In this document: positions 25,801-38,298 of the stretch, piece by piece
How the letters are laid out: every line of letters starts with the position of its first letter
Position numbering within the stretch: the stretch's first letter is position 1
Assembly: GCF_003945595.2 (NCBI RefSeq)
Contig: NW_024105087.1
Span: 3,973,001 to 4,037,000, forward strand
Length of the DNA stretch: 64,000 nucleotides
Direction of reading: 5' to 3'
Source: Pipra filicauda
Taxonomy: Eukaryota > Chordata > Aves > Passeriformes > Pipridae
Notes under the pieces: model-generated
The model's input: only the letters and a program-made list of their open reading frames with translations
Database searches by the model: none
Told to the model about the DNA's origin: nothing
Position numbers and translations under genes: made by a program

Positions 25801-28528
25801 TCCCAGTTCCCTGTCCATCTCAGAGCACTTGTTGCAGGTGCCAGGGTTTTAGAGGTCTTTACTTTGTTCTTACCCTCTTCAGGGTAGGGTGTATTGACAA
25901 CAAGGTTAGGTATTTGGTCATCAAAAATAACACTGGGGGCAAGCAGAAGGCAGGATTCTACAGAATTGTAGTGAAAACCAGGACAGTGGTACCAGTGAAA
26001 AAAGTCATATCATCACTGTTGAAGATACACACATATCCTGAGGTAGTAAGTTCTCTGATGATGGCAAAACCACTGGAATTTTTAGTTTAAAACATGGTTG
26101 AACAGTGTTAACTCTTAATTTGTTAGGCAAATGCTTTGCTATTAAATCCAATAAACTATTGGTTTTTTCTATAGCAGTACCGGAAATGAAATGCCACTTT
26201 ATTTCTGCCTTACTACATTACCCTTTCAATCTGAGGTTAGGACCACAGTTTTCTTGTTCACGTGCATTTGAAACAATGTGGAGTTCATGCTAAATAACAT
26301 TCCTTATTCTACCTGGATGGATGCTGGTAGGGATGGTTATTTAATTTTCTGTATTATTAGAGTCGCACTAAATTGGGGTGCTGGGGGGTTTTATACAGTT
26401 CTCCATATATTTGCTACAAATTAGAAAATATTTTGAGAGACTTCACATTGACTCTCACTTTTGTCACAAGCATTAATGTAACTTCTCTCAGAGAGAACAG
26501 GCAGTGGAGATCACTTCTTTGAAGATAAACTTGCTGTTCTGTCTCGTTGAGATGATAGCGAGTGACCTGCTTAGCCCGGAGCAGCAATTCCCTGGGGCCC
26601 AGATATCCACTGGAAGCAAAACTGACCACAGTGACCCACCACAGCTCTGCTTCTCAGTTGCAGGGGTGTGGATTGGTGTTGGTTTTCAATTTAGACAAGA
26701 TGTTGTGTGAGTCACCCTGCCCCCTGCCCTCCCACCAGTGCTATGAATAATAAACTCAGGGAGAAGTTGCAAGCCAACTGATGTGCTGCCAGGGCACGGC
26801 TCCTTCTCCCTGTGGTCCTTTCCCTCTCTGCACTTTGCTGGACCTGCAGGGCCTGTTGTGGGTGGAGGTGAAACACATCTGGAAGGGGCTGATTCAAATG
26901 GCACTCGTAAGTGAAGAAGGAGGTTCTAAATCTGACCCACCCTGGGGAAAAGGGGCTGAGGTCATAGGAGGGCAGAATGCAGAGTATTATTATAGTGAAA
27001 AAGTGAAAAAAATTACATCAAATGTTTGTTTAAGGATCAGGAGTCCTGACCCAGCCCCTTCGGTTTGCCAAGTATTACATGAAGCTACATAAAAAACCAA
27101 CTCTAACCTCTTACAGCTCTCCCATTAGGTCACATTAAGCTTTGGCAGGGAGGATGGTCCTACTTGGTGGTTTTTTGATTTGTGGTTTTGAATTTGGCCA
27201 ACCTGACTTATTTAAATTTATTTTATTTTGTAAATGCTCAATGATAGAGTAAAACTCTAGAGTAAACTTGTTCTGGCCAACATTTATTGTGGAAACATTC
27301 TGTATTATCAAGAGATCTTTCCAGAACAGCTAACAAATTAAAACAAAGCATTTCAAGCACATATTGAAGTTCTTTTTGGAAATGAAGGAAATATACTGAT
27401 GGCTTCAAGCCATTACTTTTGGTTGTTATCCACTTTTAGCCCTCTGGGCTTTTAAAAGACTAGTGTCTTTTCACTCTGCCCATGAGGACAGCAGTCCCTT
27501 TGGCTGTGGTGCAACCAGGGGAATGAATCAAAATATGCTCTCTTCCTTTGAATTTTGTTAACTTTTTAACAAGTTTGTCTTTCCTGCCTTTATGAATAAC
27601 TCCGTGAGCCTGTTTACTTCACACGGAGTCTCAGTTTGACTGTTGCCATTGAACTAGGAAGACCTGATTCCAAGTAGGGATTTTCCTAATCTAAAAGAAT
27701 ATTAAGTACACTCTATGTAAGCTATATTTTGCCCCACTAAAAACAGAATTTAAAATAATGTGGAGAATTACATACTATTTTTATATCTTCTGAAGAAAAA
27801 ATTGATTTTCTCTATCTATAACATTTTCTTTATAGAAAATACCATAACAAGAAAATGAAATTTAAAAAAAGACCCGTTGATTTTTCCTTAACAGGGCATT
27901 TTTGATTTGTTCAAAATAATAGCAATAATTTATTTTGCCATCAAATTGGTAGGTGATTACTTGTGGTAGAGTAATAGTCCTGTTCTTTCTGAGGACTACA
28001 ATCCTGTGACATACCTTCTTATCTTTATAACTTCTTTCTAGTGTAGTAGAAATATATAATTGAAATATAATCTCATCACAGATAAAAATTTGCACTGCAT
28101 GGAACTAAAGCTATGAAGCACTTGAAGAAGCCTTCCAGTGAACTTACTGCCTTCTAACTTTTACAGTTTGGGAATGTTGAAAATTCCATTTAGATGAAAA
28201 ACATCCAAAGAAACCATTTGAAATGTTTGTAATATTTTTCAGAACTTTCTCAGTCTGAGGGGTAAAAATGGCACACTGCTTTTCTCTTTGAAAAGAAATT
28301 TTGCAGCTGTTTTAAAAATAAGTGACAGTAAGGCAGAGAAAGCAAGAGCATAATTATGATTTTTTTATATAAATTGTATGTCAGAAATATGTCTCTTAAA
28401 TAGCTTTAAGAGCTACAGGTTTGACTCAGCAATTATAATTATGTCCTGCCAAAATTCATTATTTTGTTCTGTATACATATCTTATGTAGACCAGCTTTTC
28501 CATCATTTTGCACAGGAATTTAGACTCT
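22871..28528. other. Intergenic, no gene recognised
   Basis: No exon or known repeat can be named. The segment 24840-25800 and the segment 26500-26970 are GC-richer than their surroundings and contain short frames (25794-26090, 26781-27092). None has a recognisable domain or a convincing splice structure. An unannotated non-coding RNA exon cannot be excluded there, but nothing in the sequence supports one directly. Confidence 0.5.
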
Positions 28529-28708
28529 TGTGGTGCGTTGACCCTGACTGGATGCCAGGAGCCCACCCAAGCCACCCCATCACACCCTTCCTCAGCAGGA
28601 CAGGGGACAGAAAATATAACAAAAGGCTCACGGGTTGAGATCAGGACAGGGGGAGAGAACTCCTCTGTTACCATCATAGGCAAACCAGACTTGGGGTAAT
28701 TAATTCGA

Positions 28709-28714
28709 TTTATT
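28709..28714 (-). terminator. LTR polyadenylation signal
   Basis: AATAAA on the minus strand, about 180 bp before the LTR's own 3' end. This is where an R-region signal is expected. It could still cap minus-strand read-through transcription, such as extended HHIP transcripts. Confidence 0.5.
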
Positions 28715-29494
28715 GCCAATAAAATCAGAGTAGAATAAGTAAAATCAAATCTTAGAAACACCTTCCACCCAACGTTCCCTCCTTCCCAGGCTCAACATTA
28801 TTCCCAATTCCCTACTTCCTCCCCACCCAGCAGTGCAGGGGGACAGGGAACAGGGAGTTGTGGTCAGTTCATCACATGTTGCATCCGCAGCTCCTTCCTG
28901 GTCAGGGGAGGACTCCTCACACACTTCCTCTGCTCCAGGGTGGGGTTCCTCCCACAGGGGACAGTTCTCCACAAACTTCTCCCATGTGTGTCCTTCTCAC
29001 AGGCTGCAGTTCTTCACAGACTGCTCCAGCATGGGTCCCTTTCCATGGGGTGCAGTCCTTTAGGCACAGGCTACACCTGCATGGGTCCACCCCACGGAGT
29101 CACAAGCCCTGCCAGCCAACCTGCTTCAGTGTGGGCTCCTCTCTCCATGGGTCCTGCCAGGAGCCTGATCTAGTGCAGGCTTCCCATGGGGTCACAGCCT
29201 CCTTTGGGCACCCACCCACTCCAGCGTGGGGTCCTACACAGGCTGCAGGTGGATCTCTGCTCCACTATGGACCTTTGTGGGCTGCAGGGACACAGCTGCT
29301 TCACCGTGGTCTTCATCATAGGCTGCAGGGCAATCTCAGCTCTGGTGCCTGGAGCACCTTCTCCTCCACTGACCTGGGTGTCTGCGGAGCTCTTTCTCTC
29401 ACATTTTCTCACTTTGGCCACCATTTGCTTCTGTGCAGTAATTCTTTCCCCTTCTTAGATACTTTATCCCACAGGCATTACCACTGTCACTGAT

Positions 29495-29524
29495 GGGTTT
29501 GGGCTTGGGCTTGGGCTTGGGTTT
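29495..29524. repeat. Hexamer array GGGYTT x5
   Basis: Five tandem hexamers (GGGTTT, three GGGCTT, GGGTTT) lie inside the solo LTR. They resemble but do not match the vertebrate telomere repeat. They make a G-rich strand with four or more G-triplets, able in principle to form a G-quadruplex. Confidence 0.9.
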
Positions 29525-29657
29525 GGCCAGCATCTGGTCCATCCTGGAGCTGGCTGGCACTGGGTCCATCAGACATGAGGGAAGCTTCTGGCAGGTTCTC
29601 ACAGAAGCCACGCCTGTAGCCCCACTGTTACCAAAACCTTGCCACACAAACGCGACA

Positions 29658-31467
29658 CACTCCGCACGTAGCAGACTGACAGCCCTGTAATCTGGTGATT
29701 ATGCAGAACAGGTTCAATACATGGAGCAGTGTTTGTACAATGTTCCCTACATTTGGCACTTAGCTAATTTAATCACTCTGCATTTTGGCAGGATAATTAA
29801 CCAAATACCATGCTTGCAGATAGCTCAACAGAATTGTTTCTCATCCTGGAGTTAACTTGTTGAAACAAGTTTAAATGTTCTTATACTTAAGCTGGAGTGC
29901 CGTCAGCAGCGAAGATTTAAAATATATTATAAAAGTCATCTGAAGAAATACAATGTGTGGTGGGTTTTTTTATGCCCATATAGTTTTTGAACTCTTGACT
30001 GTCTTTTTCACAAATGCTGGTAGCTACAGCAACAGTTTTATTGATGTGGTTGATTATCTGATAGTTACTGTTAGAACACCAATGTGTTCTATGAGAGTCA
30101 CTGTCACACCAAATAGGGGTTGGCCTGACTGGAGGTGTGACCTGACTGGAGGTGAAGAGTGACCTAAAGATGAAAACTTCCTGTATTGTCTGAAACTCCT
30201 GAAACATTTTGCTCAGCTGAACACTTTGATAGTGAAAACACCTTTAAATGCCAAAGCCATATTGTCATATCTGTCACTGACTCTATAATACAGACCTGGA
30301 GACACTTTTTTACAAGAAGACATCTCAATGGCATTTGTATTGTTGTTGCAAATGATGCTGAATTATTAAAAATTTGCAAAGCTAAAGACTGTTGCAGGGA
30401 GAGTTTTCCAAATCTATGTGTATGCTTTACAAATTGGCTGCCATCTAACAACATTAATTCTATTTGTTTTTAAAGTATCTAGGTAAATTCAACTATGAAA
30501 ACACTTGTACAAAATTTCAGTAATTTCTGGGATGGAAAGGATCTGTCTTGTTCATTAACAGTAATCTATTATAGTTTATGACTTTGCTTTTATGAGTTTA
30601 TAGATTTTCAAAAGTGACAGAAGAAGTAGTGTACGATGTTTCTTTTTGCAGGGTCAGCCTGTGAATACATCAGTTCCTCCAGTCTGTGATTAGCTATGCT
30701 TACCAGCTTGCCAGAGGCTTGGATTAAATGCTTAATCACCATTATGCTAAAGTTGAGAAGAGATCATTACTTCCAGTTGTACGAATGAATAAAACTGAGG
30801 AATCTAAACCGAGGTTGTTTGTGTCAGTACTGGGTCAGTACTGGTGACTACTCCTCAAAACAAGTATCTTGTCAATCTACTCATATTTGATGTGTTTTTG
30901 GCATAGGAAGATGTATGCTTAGCTCCCTCAAGAATTTAAATAGAAATCAACTAGGGATTTGCACAGGTTTTCCTCACAAATCACATTACCTGTTTGCACC
31001 AATATGCTGTATTTTGATTTCTCAACAAGCTTCTATGATAATAGCATTTATACTCTTGGCTATTATTGTGCACTGGCCAGATTTAGACGCTCTCACTTCA
31101 TTTCGTATAAACTGACTGAGGTCACAAACAGCCAGCACAGATGTATAGTGTCAGTATCCTGAATTTAGATTTACTCTCACTCCTCATCTATGATACTTCC
31201 CAGTTACGAAGTGCTCTGTCTTTACTTGGTCCCTTGAAATTCTCTATAGCTAACCCCTGTGTTACAGCTTCTTGGTATATAGGTCTGTTAGAAATGTTTT
31301 GTAGGGGTAAATCTGACCAATAGTGCATTGCAATGCCTGGGCTCCCTTTTCTTATTTGACTCCAGATTGATTACAATACCCAAGTTATATTCATATAAAC
31401 GTGTAGTCTGTATGTTTAAGTTCATGATGCTGAATGCAGTATAAGTAATTCACTGAAAGAAGTGAAC
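29658..31467. other. Intergenic, nothing recognised
   Basis: Unique-looking AT-rich DNA. There is a small direct repeat (CTGACTGGAGGTG twice, about 30125-30155) but no exon or mobile element that I can support. Confidence 0.5.
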
Positions 31468-31492
31468 AGAAGAAGAAGAGAAGAAGAAGAGG
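31468..31492 (+). repeat. AGA microsatellite
   Basis: A short, nearly pure AGA/AAG run abutting the start of the CR1 fragment at 31491. It may mark the point where the CR1 copy was interrupted or slipped. Confidence 0.8.
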
Positions 31493-31680
31493 GCAGTTCT
31501 TCAGAGAAGGACCTGGGAGTTTTGGTGGATGACAAGCTGACTATGAGCTGGCAGCGTGCCCTTGCAGCCAGGAGGTGTCCTGGGGTGCACTGGGAAGAGT
31601 TGGCCAGCAGGTTGAGGGAGGTGATACTGCCCTTCTATTTGGCCCTAATGAGGCCACATCTAGAATACTGTGTCCAGTTT
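31491..31680 (+). repeat. Internal CR1 fragment (RT 3' end)
   Basis: This encodes the last part of the CR1 reverse transcriptase ORF: EKDLGVLVDDKLTMS is followed by FYLALMRPHLEYCVQF, the usual CR1 carboxy-terminal motifs. The sequence stops at AATACTGTGTCCAGTTT and the 3' UTR and octamer tail are absent. CR1 copies are normally 5'-truncated but keep their 3' end, so loss of the 3' part here is a secondary deletion or rearrangement. Confidence 0.9.
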
Positions 31681-33624
31681 ATCATCTACTGTGAAGATAA
31701 ATATTCATGACTTGAGGATGATCATAATAGGTGCTTGTTTGTTTGCCCTGGAACACTTTTTCAAACTTTTAAACCTCAGCTACATGTATATTACAGTTCA
31801 GATCATGTGTATGTTTTTGAAACAAGCCTCACCATAGTCTCCACTTTGCATTTTTGGTTTGTATCACAGTAAAGTCCCAGGGGACAAAAATTGGATTCCT
31901 TTCAAGAGAAACTTGTACTCCAGGAGTGCACACTCCAAACTGGTGTTCTATCCTCAACCCCAAAGCAGAGCAATTCTGAAACAGAAAGTCTCCAAAGGCA
32001 CATATATATGCAGGAATGTCAGGTTCTCAATGCTGTCAGTGTCAATAGATACTTCAATGCTAGTTATTTTAGTAGACCCCTTCTGTTGTACTACACTGCT
32101 TGCTAACATAGGTGTAGTTGTTGTCTCTCTTACCTTGTCATCATGGTTTATCCAGTTTATTCAGAATATGCTCAGTGAGGCAGATATGCTGACAAATGCA
32201 CTTTGCTGGGTAATAGTATTTATTCTATGACTGCTATCATTCTCAAGCAACAATGAGATACCAGCACAATGCTAAGAAACTGCTTGAAATTCTGCTGAGA
32301 AACATGCTACTCTTATATGAGTTATGTATGGCAGTATTTGCTTTTTCTTTGAATGTCAGAGCTACCACTTTTCCCTTTTAAGACTCCCCTGTGGTGACAG
32401 TAAGCATTGCCAGTCACATGGCTAAGATTCAGAGCTGGGAGAACTGCCATAGTAAACTGAATTTGAACTCTGGTCTTCCCATGCCTCCACTGGGATCTAT
32501 AACTGTCTAAAAGGCAGGTCTGGCCAAAAAATTTTGTGTTGCAAAATTACTTTTGATGTGCAGCTGGCTATGTAAAATGGTTCTTATTTGTTTGTCCAAA
32601 TTCCATAGCTGATTTAAACCACACAGTCTGATCGATAGTATGAGTTGTTTTTTTTTTTTAATAAAAGATTATATTTTTTATTAGTTGATTTGATGATAAT
32701 TGAACCCAAGTGTTTTTGAACACTGGATGCAACCGAAGGTCTCTAATTCATTATAGATTGGCCAGCAGGCTGGTGAATCACTGTAAAACCATTTGGGGCA
32801 CTGACAAACTTCAGATAAGTGATGCTTCTCATGGTTTTGTATGTAATTCTAAAAAATACATATAATTTCTGTTTTACTACATGTTCATTTAATTGTAACA
32901 GCTTTACTTTTTAAAGCACAACACTGTGTGCGCAGCCTCACCAGGTCTGTTGGTGGATCTTCACTACCTTCAAATATTCATCAATTTAAACCCTGTCCAA
33001 GTTCCTTGTTTTCAGGAACTTTGTATTAGAAACCTGGCAACGCAGCAGGAGAAAGAAAAAGTGTGTAGGAAAATTTAAATCAATGACATGTGCACTTGTT
33101 TTGATAGTGCATTTGTTGGCCTAATTTCATAATATATATTCTTGGAGGAAATGTAAATAAAATCTGTTGTTAAAACAAGTGAGATTAACCTATTTTTATT
33201 TTGCATGAGTTTTAGTATTCAGCTATAAATTGGTTAGTATGCTGTCATTTAAAAGTTGTGAAAAGGCTGCCAATAGAGTCTCACAGCTCAAAGAGTGTAA
33301 GATTTGGAGTAAGTGGCATCACTCTTCTACTAGACATGTAAAGAAAGCTACTTGTCAGCCTGTTAGTCTCCAATGTCTAGTAAAGCCATCAGAACGTGAA
33401 ATGTAGCCAGAATGTATAGGAAATTAATTTTTCTAGGCATGGAGACAGTCATTTGTACATACCACATTTTTCACTATTTTCACAATCTAACATATGTGAC
33501 ATTTTTTAAAAAACACTAACTAATTTAAATTCTCTTTGGCAGAAAGATAGAGACTTGAGGGATAGCTTGTTCCTACAATCTTTGTGGATAATTGGTAACT
33601 GGATGTAGACCAGCATTAGTGCTT
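31681..33624. other. Intergenic, nothing recognised
   Basis: The frame at 31859-32230 (plus, 123 codons) has no recognisable domain. No missing 3' part of the preceding CR1 copy was found here. Otherwise this is AT-rich unique-looking sequence with a T run at 32647-32659. Confidence 0.5.
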
Positions 33625-33811
33625 CACAGGAAGGGTGATTGGACATTGGAATGGGCTGCCCATGGAGCTGGTGGAGTCACTGTCCCCAGAGCTATTTAAG
33701 GAAAGACTGGACTTAGTTCCATGGTCTAGTTAACAAGGTGGTGTTTGGTCAAAGGTTGGACTCAGTGATCTCAGAGGTCTTTTCCAACCTGATTGAGTCT
33801 GTGATTCCATG
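33625..33811 (+). repeat. CR1 LINE fragment, short 3' end
   Basis: Contains the CR1 3' block TGGAATGGGCTGCCCATGGA, then GTTGGACTCAGTGATCTCAG, and ends ...GAGTCTGTGATTCCATG. That is the typical terminal region of another CR1 subfamily. It differs in sequence from the copies at 3708 and 19048. Confidence 0.88.
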
Positions 33812-36800
33812 GGAGACCCAGAGCACTATGGAGCAGAGGGAAAGGGCAGCAGGGACAGAGGACAGACCTTGCAATGAGCAAGGCTTCCTTTGCTTCACTC
33901 ATCACTGAATAGAGTGGCTACACAGTGACTGGGACCTCAGATGTGTCTGATGGAGGCAATTTTAGTTTCCCTGCATGACCAGAGATGTCTCTTGGATTTG
34001 CAAGCAAGATTTTAGGCCGGTCAATTTTACTGGGGAGGAGGAATTAGAGGTCAGAGTAAATGTGCCTCCCAAAGACAGCCTTACTACTTACAGACATTGT
34101 GCCACAGTGGTTTTGAGCTTTCTGGTTCAGCTATATGTATAAATGAAAATATTTTGATGGCATTTTATCATTTTTCAAGAAAGCTAGGGCTTTTTTCCTA
34201 GTTTTAAGTGGAAAAGTCACTATACTATCTAAACTAAAAAATGTTACCTTCTAATTTTCTCTTCTCTGTTACATTCTTCTTACTGATTTTGCAGGGCAAA
34301 TACAAAGAAACAGAGTATCTTTTCTTAAATTATTTTATTAGGACTCAAAGATATTGAACAGTTTCAGGGTTTTATTTTAGCATACTACATACTACTTCTA
34401 GGCCTTACTCATATTTTCTTTGAATAATTTCAGGATTTTTTTTTTTAATTTAAGACCATATTATAAAGCAAACTGTGGAAATTATTACTGTAATTTTAAG
34501 GGAACCTAAATTATTTTTTAAATAATTATTTTCTAAACTGTGTAGGTTGAATCGATTCTAAATAAAAATAGAAACTTTCCTTATTAGCAGGGCTAAAAAA
34601 ACCTCTTTGCCCATGCCCATGGAGCCTTACTTTTTTTACCAGACAACCTCATGACTCACATTTTTTAAAGCTCTATTTTTATTAATGTATTTTTGCGTTT
34701 AGCAAGCAGGAAATAATTGATGAGCTACCCATGATAGCACGAAGCATTCAAGCATGTTATGCATAAACCAATTTTCTGTATAAGTTTCCAGTAGAACTCT
34801 CTTGCATTTGAATACTGTACAAAATAATTATAAACATGTCCCTGCCAGGACCCCTGAAAGGTACCAGCATGACTATTCAGCTGGTGTTGGAACCAGGTGC
34901 AATTTGGTTTAGTATAAAATTTGTCCAAAGAAGGTAAAAAAGACACACGCCCCCCAAGCCCTGTAAGTATGTGGTCTTAAGAAATGCACACAGCTGCAGG
35001 AAAGAACTGCCAATTAATGTAATTTACAACAGGTTTCAAAATCTTAACTGGGATTGTGAGTTGAATAGTGGGGGGAAATGCAGAAGGGGACGGTGTAGAA
35101 GTTCAGGCAAAGGATGCGGTGTGGCAGGGAAAAAATGGGTAAGCAACATCTGGAAACTAACTTGAAAGGGGAAACAACCCAAATTGCAACTAGTAAGAGA
35201 GAATCCAGACTACAATAGATTGGAAAAGAACAGAGGTAGCCAAGAGGAGAGCTTTGTGGTAACGTGTCAGGCATCGGGACGCAAACGCAATTGTTCCTTT
35301 TGACTTGGAAAGTTTGTTCACTTTCTCTAAGTATGATACCTGCCTAATTAGTTTGGCATGTTGTGCTGGTTGCAAGGTCTGAGATTAATAGAGAACTGTT
35401 TTGAAAAGTGGGAAGAGAGTAAACTCCTCTATTTTCTTCACAGTTCTGCTATCTGCGACTGCCTTGTGGCTGCAAAGGTTCTTTCCATCCGTGAGGATTG
35501 AGGTGATTTTATAATCACCTTCCTAAATGGTGTGTTTAACTACCGTGTGATGTGCCTCTAGAGGAGCATCTCTGCTTGTGTACACCTCATATATCGCAAG
35601 ATAAATACTTTTTGTGGCAGGTTGCTCATAAGTCATGTTATCATCACCTTTGCCAGTCATATGGAGCCAATCACAGTTTTCCCTGTTCATTGCAAAAGAA
35701 TGCAGAGCCATTGAAAGCAGCCTGTGAACACTTGCTTTAACTGTTACCAGTTGCTTTTCTCATCCCTCTTTAATTACTAATGGATGCTCTGGTCCACACT
35801 TACTGCAGTGCACAAAGTTCTGAAATACTGTGGATCTGCTTATACTTATCAAAATATTGAATATTCTTACAAGAAGAGGAAATAACCATATGACAATCTG
35901 AAAGCAAAGGAAATCAATCTTTATGAGACTAGTTAGGTAATTTTACAGCTGTCATGATATTCTAGAATACCTTATTCATCTTTGCACCTGCCTAGGGTGA
36001 AAACATTTCAGCTTTTCAATCTACAAGTTAGGGTCCCAGCAGCAAAAGTGTATAGGCTTTTGGAGATATGAGGAAAAAAAATTAACCATCTGAATTTAGT
36101 TTTACCAGAAATGACAAATATAGCCTAATTTTGTTCCCAAGCTGTATCTTGGGGTGGGAAGGTGTGTCTATATGTCTCTAACAAAACCAACCTTCTTTTG
36201 TAGTTTTGGGGTTTTTTTTTCACTTCACAGTGTGAAAACATTCCCCAGCTTTTCACCCAGCTGAGTGTTTTAGGCTATCTGGCTGCATGGCAAGGTTTTA
36301 TCTTTTTTTTGTTTGTTCCAATAAAGTAGCTGCAAATGGAGTGTTTGGGCTCTACCGTAGTAGAGAGGGCAACATGATAAAAATCTAGCTCGTGTTCACT
36401 GTCCTCAGCAGATGTTTAACATCCATCCCTGTGATCCTAACACATGGATGCTTTCTCAAATTTCTGTATTTCCCTGTTACCAGCAAACCAAGTCTGTTTT
36501 CTGACTACTCCTCAAAGCATGAACAAGAACTTTACAGAGCACTGATGGAGCCTGTCTTGGATCTGTGTTTTATTACGTTTATTGCATAGTATACATGAAA
36601 AAAGGATACCTAAACTCAGAAAATTTTATGCTAAAGGAAGGTGTACAGTGAAATTGCACCTCACCATCAGTTACTTCTGGCATCCTCAAGTTTTCTTGCA
36701 GTTAGAAAATAGGTAAGGGCACATAACAGCTTTCAGAGTATTTTAGGACCTGTGGACATGACTTATATGTATTCTTCTTAGAGAGATTCACCAATGAGAA

Positions 36801-37693
36801 CTTTTAGCTGAATATTGTATACAACCTGTAACTTGAATTTTTTTGAACTCATGTAATTTTTGTTTTTTCCTATAGTGCCTGCTGTACTGGAAGTATATTT
36901 CCATATCTAATACAATTAGATTTATTAAAAAAAATATAATTCCAGTCTGTGTAATTATAATGTAATATTGAAATAATTTATGTATTTTGGTATTCAAATT
37001 CAAGAAAAAATCAATTAGTTTTTGATGAAAGGTGAAGGTAATATAAATTTATTTGAGCAATTAGCTAGTATTGCTATTAGAAATGCTGGAGGTCTTGGGA
37101 AAATAAAGTCATCCTGTGGAAAATTGCATATTAAAGTAGTCTTTAGACTCAGAAGTTACTATTTTCTAGATATCTGAAATTGGATGTTATTTGGTCTCAT
37201 CTCTCTTCTTTGCTGTCCAGATTAATTTCCCAAGCCTTTCCAAAGGCATGGGAGTTGTGTGTATGTCTGTTTTGCTGTTAAGCAGTGGGCAGCTCTTTTC
37301 TCATTGTCTCAACCATATACTTCTGCTGGTTAGGGCAAAATAGTCATAAATATCTTATATTGCAATAATGTCTCGTGCAAATCCTTTCTTAGGCAGACAA
37401 CCAAGAAATTGCTGCATTTGGTTTTGTCTGTTGGCACATTTTTCTGTAATCAACTCATTTTGGTACTGGTTTAGGGTTTAGGTGTTTTTGGTCACGAGTA
37501 CTAGATATTCTAGAAATCTTTTGGCTCAGTTCTTAGCAGAGCAAAGTTTTCAGAGTGGGTTAAGGAGGATGGGTGATGTGCAGTGTGAGAGATGGTAAAT
37601 GCCAAACAGTTGTCCCGGGCGAGAGCTGGAGGGTAGCCAAGGGCTGCAGAACAGAGCTGGCTGCTTCTAGGTTGTAGAACTTGGGCACAGGCT
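33812..37693. other. Intergenic, nothing recognised
   Basis: No exon, RNA gene or named repeat is visible. Short T- and A-runs occur (34439-34447, 36217-36224, 36304-36310). Small frames at 34725-34946 and 35044-35274 lack recognisable features. Confidence 0.5.
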
Positions 37694-37707
37694 CCACTAG
37701 GTGGCAC
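37694..37707 (+). promoter_or_regulatory. Consensus CTCF-binding motif
   Basis: CCACTAGGTGGCAC fits the core CTCF consensus CCASYAGRKGGCRS at all 14 positions. It sits in repeat-free intergenic DNA between HHIP and whatever lies to the left. CTCF marks chromatin loop anchors and domain borders. Motif orientation is plus, pointing towards HHIP's 3' end. Occupancy is inference. Confidence 0.5.
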
Positions 37708-38147
37708 ATTTTAGGAGACTTGGTGACATGCTGTTGACAATGCATCAATAAAACTGGATGGAATTTTTTTTCTTTGATCAATATACAGCATGTGCTGCAT
37801 GCTTTTACAAGTTGTAAATTTTGCTCTGGGAGCGAACGTTATTAATCCCATATTTCCTTCCCTGCAATGGAGGCTGCATTTTCAGAGCAGTCATGCATTC
37901 AGAATGTGTTTGTGTGCTTTAGACTGTAGAATGTTATCCAGATTGAAATGGCAGCTATTTTAATATCTGGTCTTTCCTGCAAACCTGCTTTTCCTAAACA
38001 ATCTTCTGAGGCTCCATAGAACTTTAGCAACGCTCCATTTTAGCTTTCCTTCACTTAGAATTTGTTTGAGGCAAATAGCATATGCAGTGCAGGATAAAGA
38101 GATACAACACTTGTTCTTGGGGGTTTTTTCCCTCAGAACTTTCACAA

Positions 38148-38246
38148 ATAGAATCATAGAACCATTTAGATTGGAAAAGACCCTTAAGATCATCAAGCAT
38201 TAAACTAAGACTCCCAAGTCCACCGCAAGTAGTCCTGACACACTCC
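38148..38246 (-). repeat. CR1 LINE fragment, 3' tail
   Basis: On the plus strand it starts AATAGAATCATAGAACCATT, the reverse complement of the CR1 terminal octamers. It continues TTGGAAAAGACCCTTAAGAT, the standard CR1 3' end. Only about 100 bp remain, so it is a strongly 5'-truncated copy on the minus strand. Confidence 0.88.
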
Positions 38247-38298
38247 TTTAGCTTTAGGTAATTCAGTAAATCTTTAGCTTTAGGTAATTCAGTAAATC
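38247..38298. repeat. 26-bp tandem duplication
   Basis: Two perfect 26-bp copies (38247-38272 and 38273-38298; unit begins TTTAGCTTTAGGTAATTC) directly abut the 5'-truncated end of the CR1 fragment. Perfect identity suggests a recent duplication. Confidence 0.95.

Larger units (their letters stand above)
28529..29657 (-). mobile_element. Solo LTR of an avian endogenous retrovirus
   Basis: Read on the minus strand this is a complete LTR of about 1.13 kb. It opens TGTCGCGTTTGTGTGGCAAG and closes ...GGGTCAACGCACCACA, so it has TG...CA ends. It contains an AATAAA signal near its 3' end (28709-28714 on the plus strand reads TTTATT). The body is full of degenerate repeated modules of the CTGCAG...CCAGCATGGGTCC type, a hallmark of a long LTR family common in birds, which I think is ERVL-like. 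No gag, pol or env sequence flanks it, so it is a solo LTR left by recombination. Flanks GACTC (28523-28527) and CACTC (29658-29662) are a possible 5-bp target duplication with one mismatch. The long open frames inside it (up to 211 codons) are LTR shadows. Confidence 0.88.

Noticed and set aside
28858..29493. 211-codon plus-strand open frame, the longest in the window
   Set aside because: It lies wholly inside the solo LTR, antisense to it, and its composition reflects the repeated LTR modules. There is no protein family match.
29495..29524. Interstitial telomere repeat
   Set aside because: The unit is GGGCTT/GGGTTT, not TTAGGG, and the array is an ordinary part of the LTR family.
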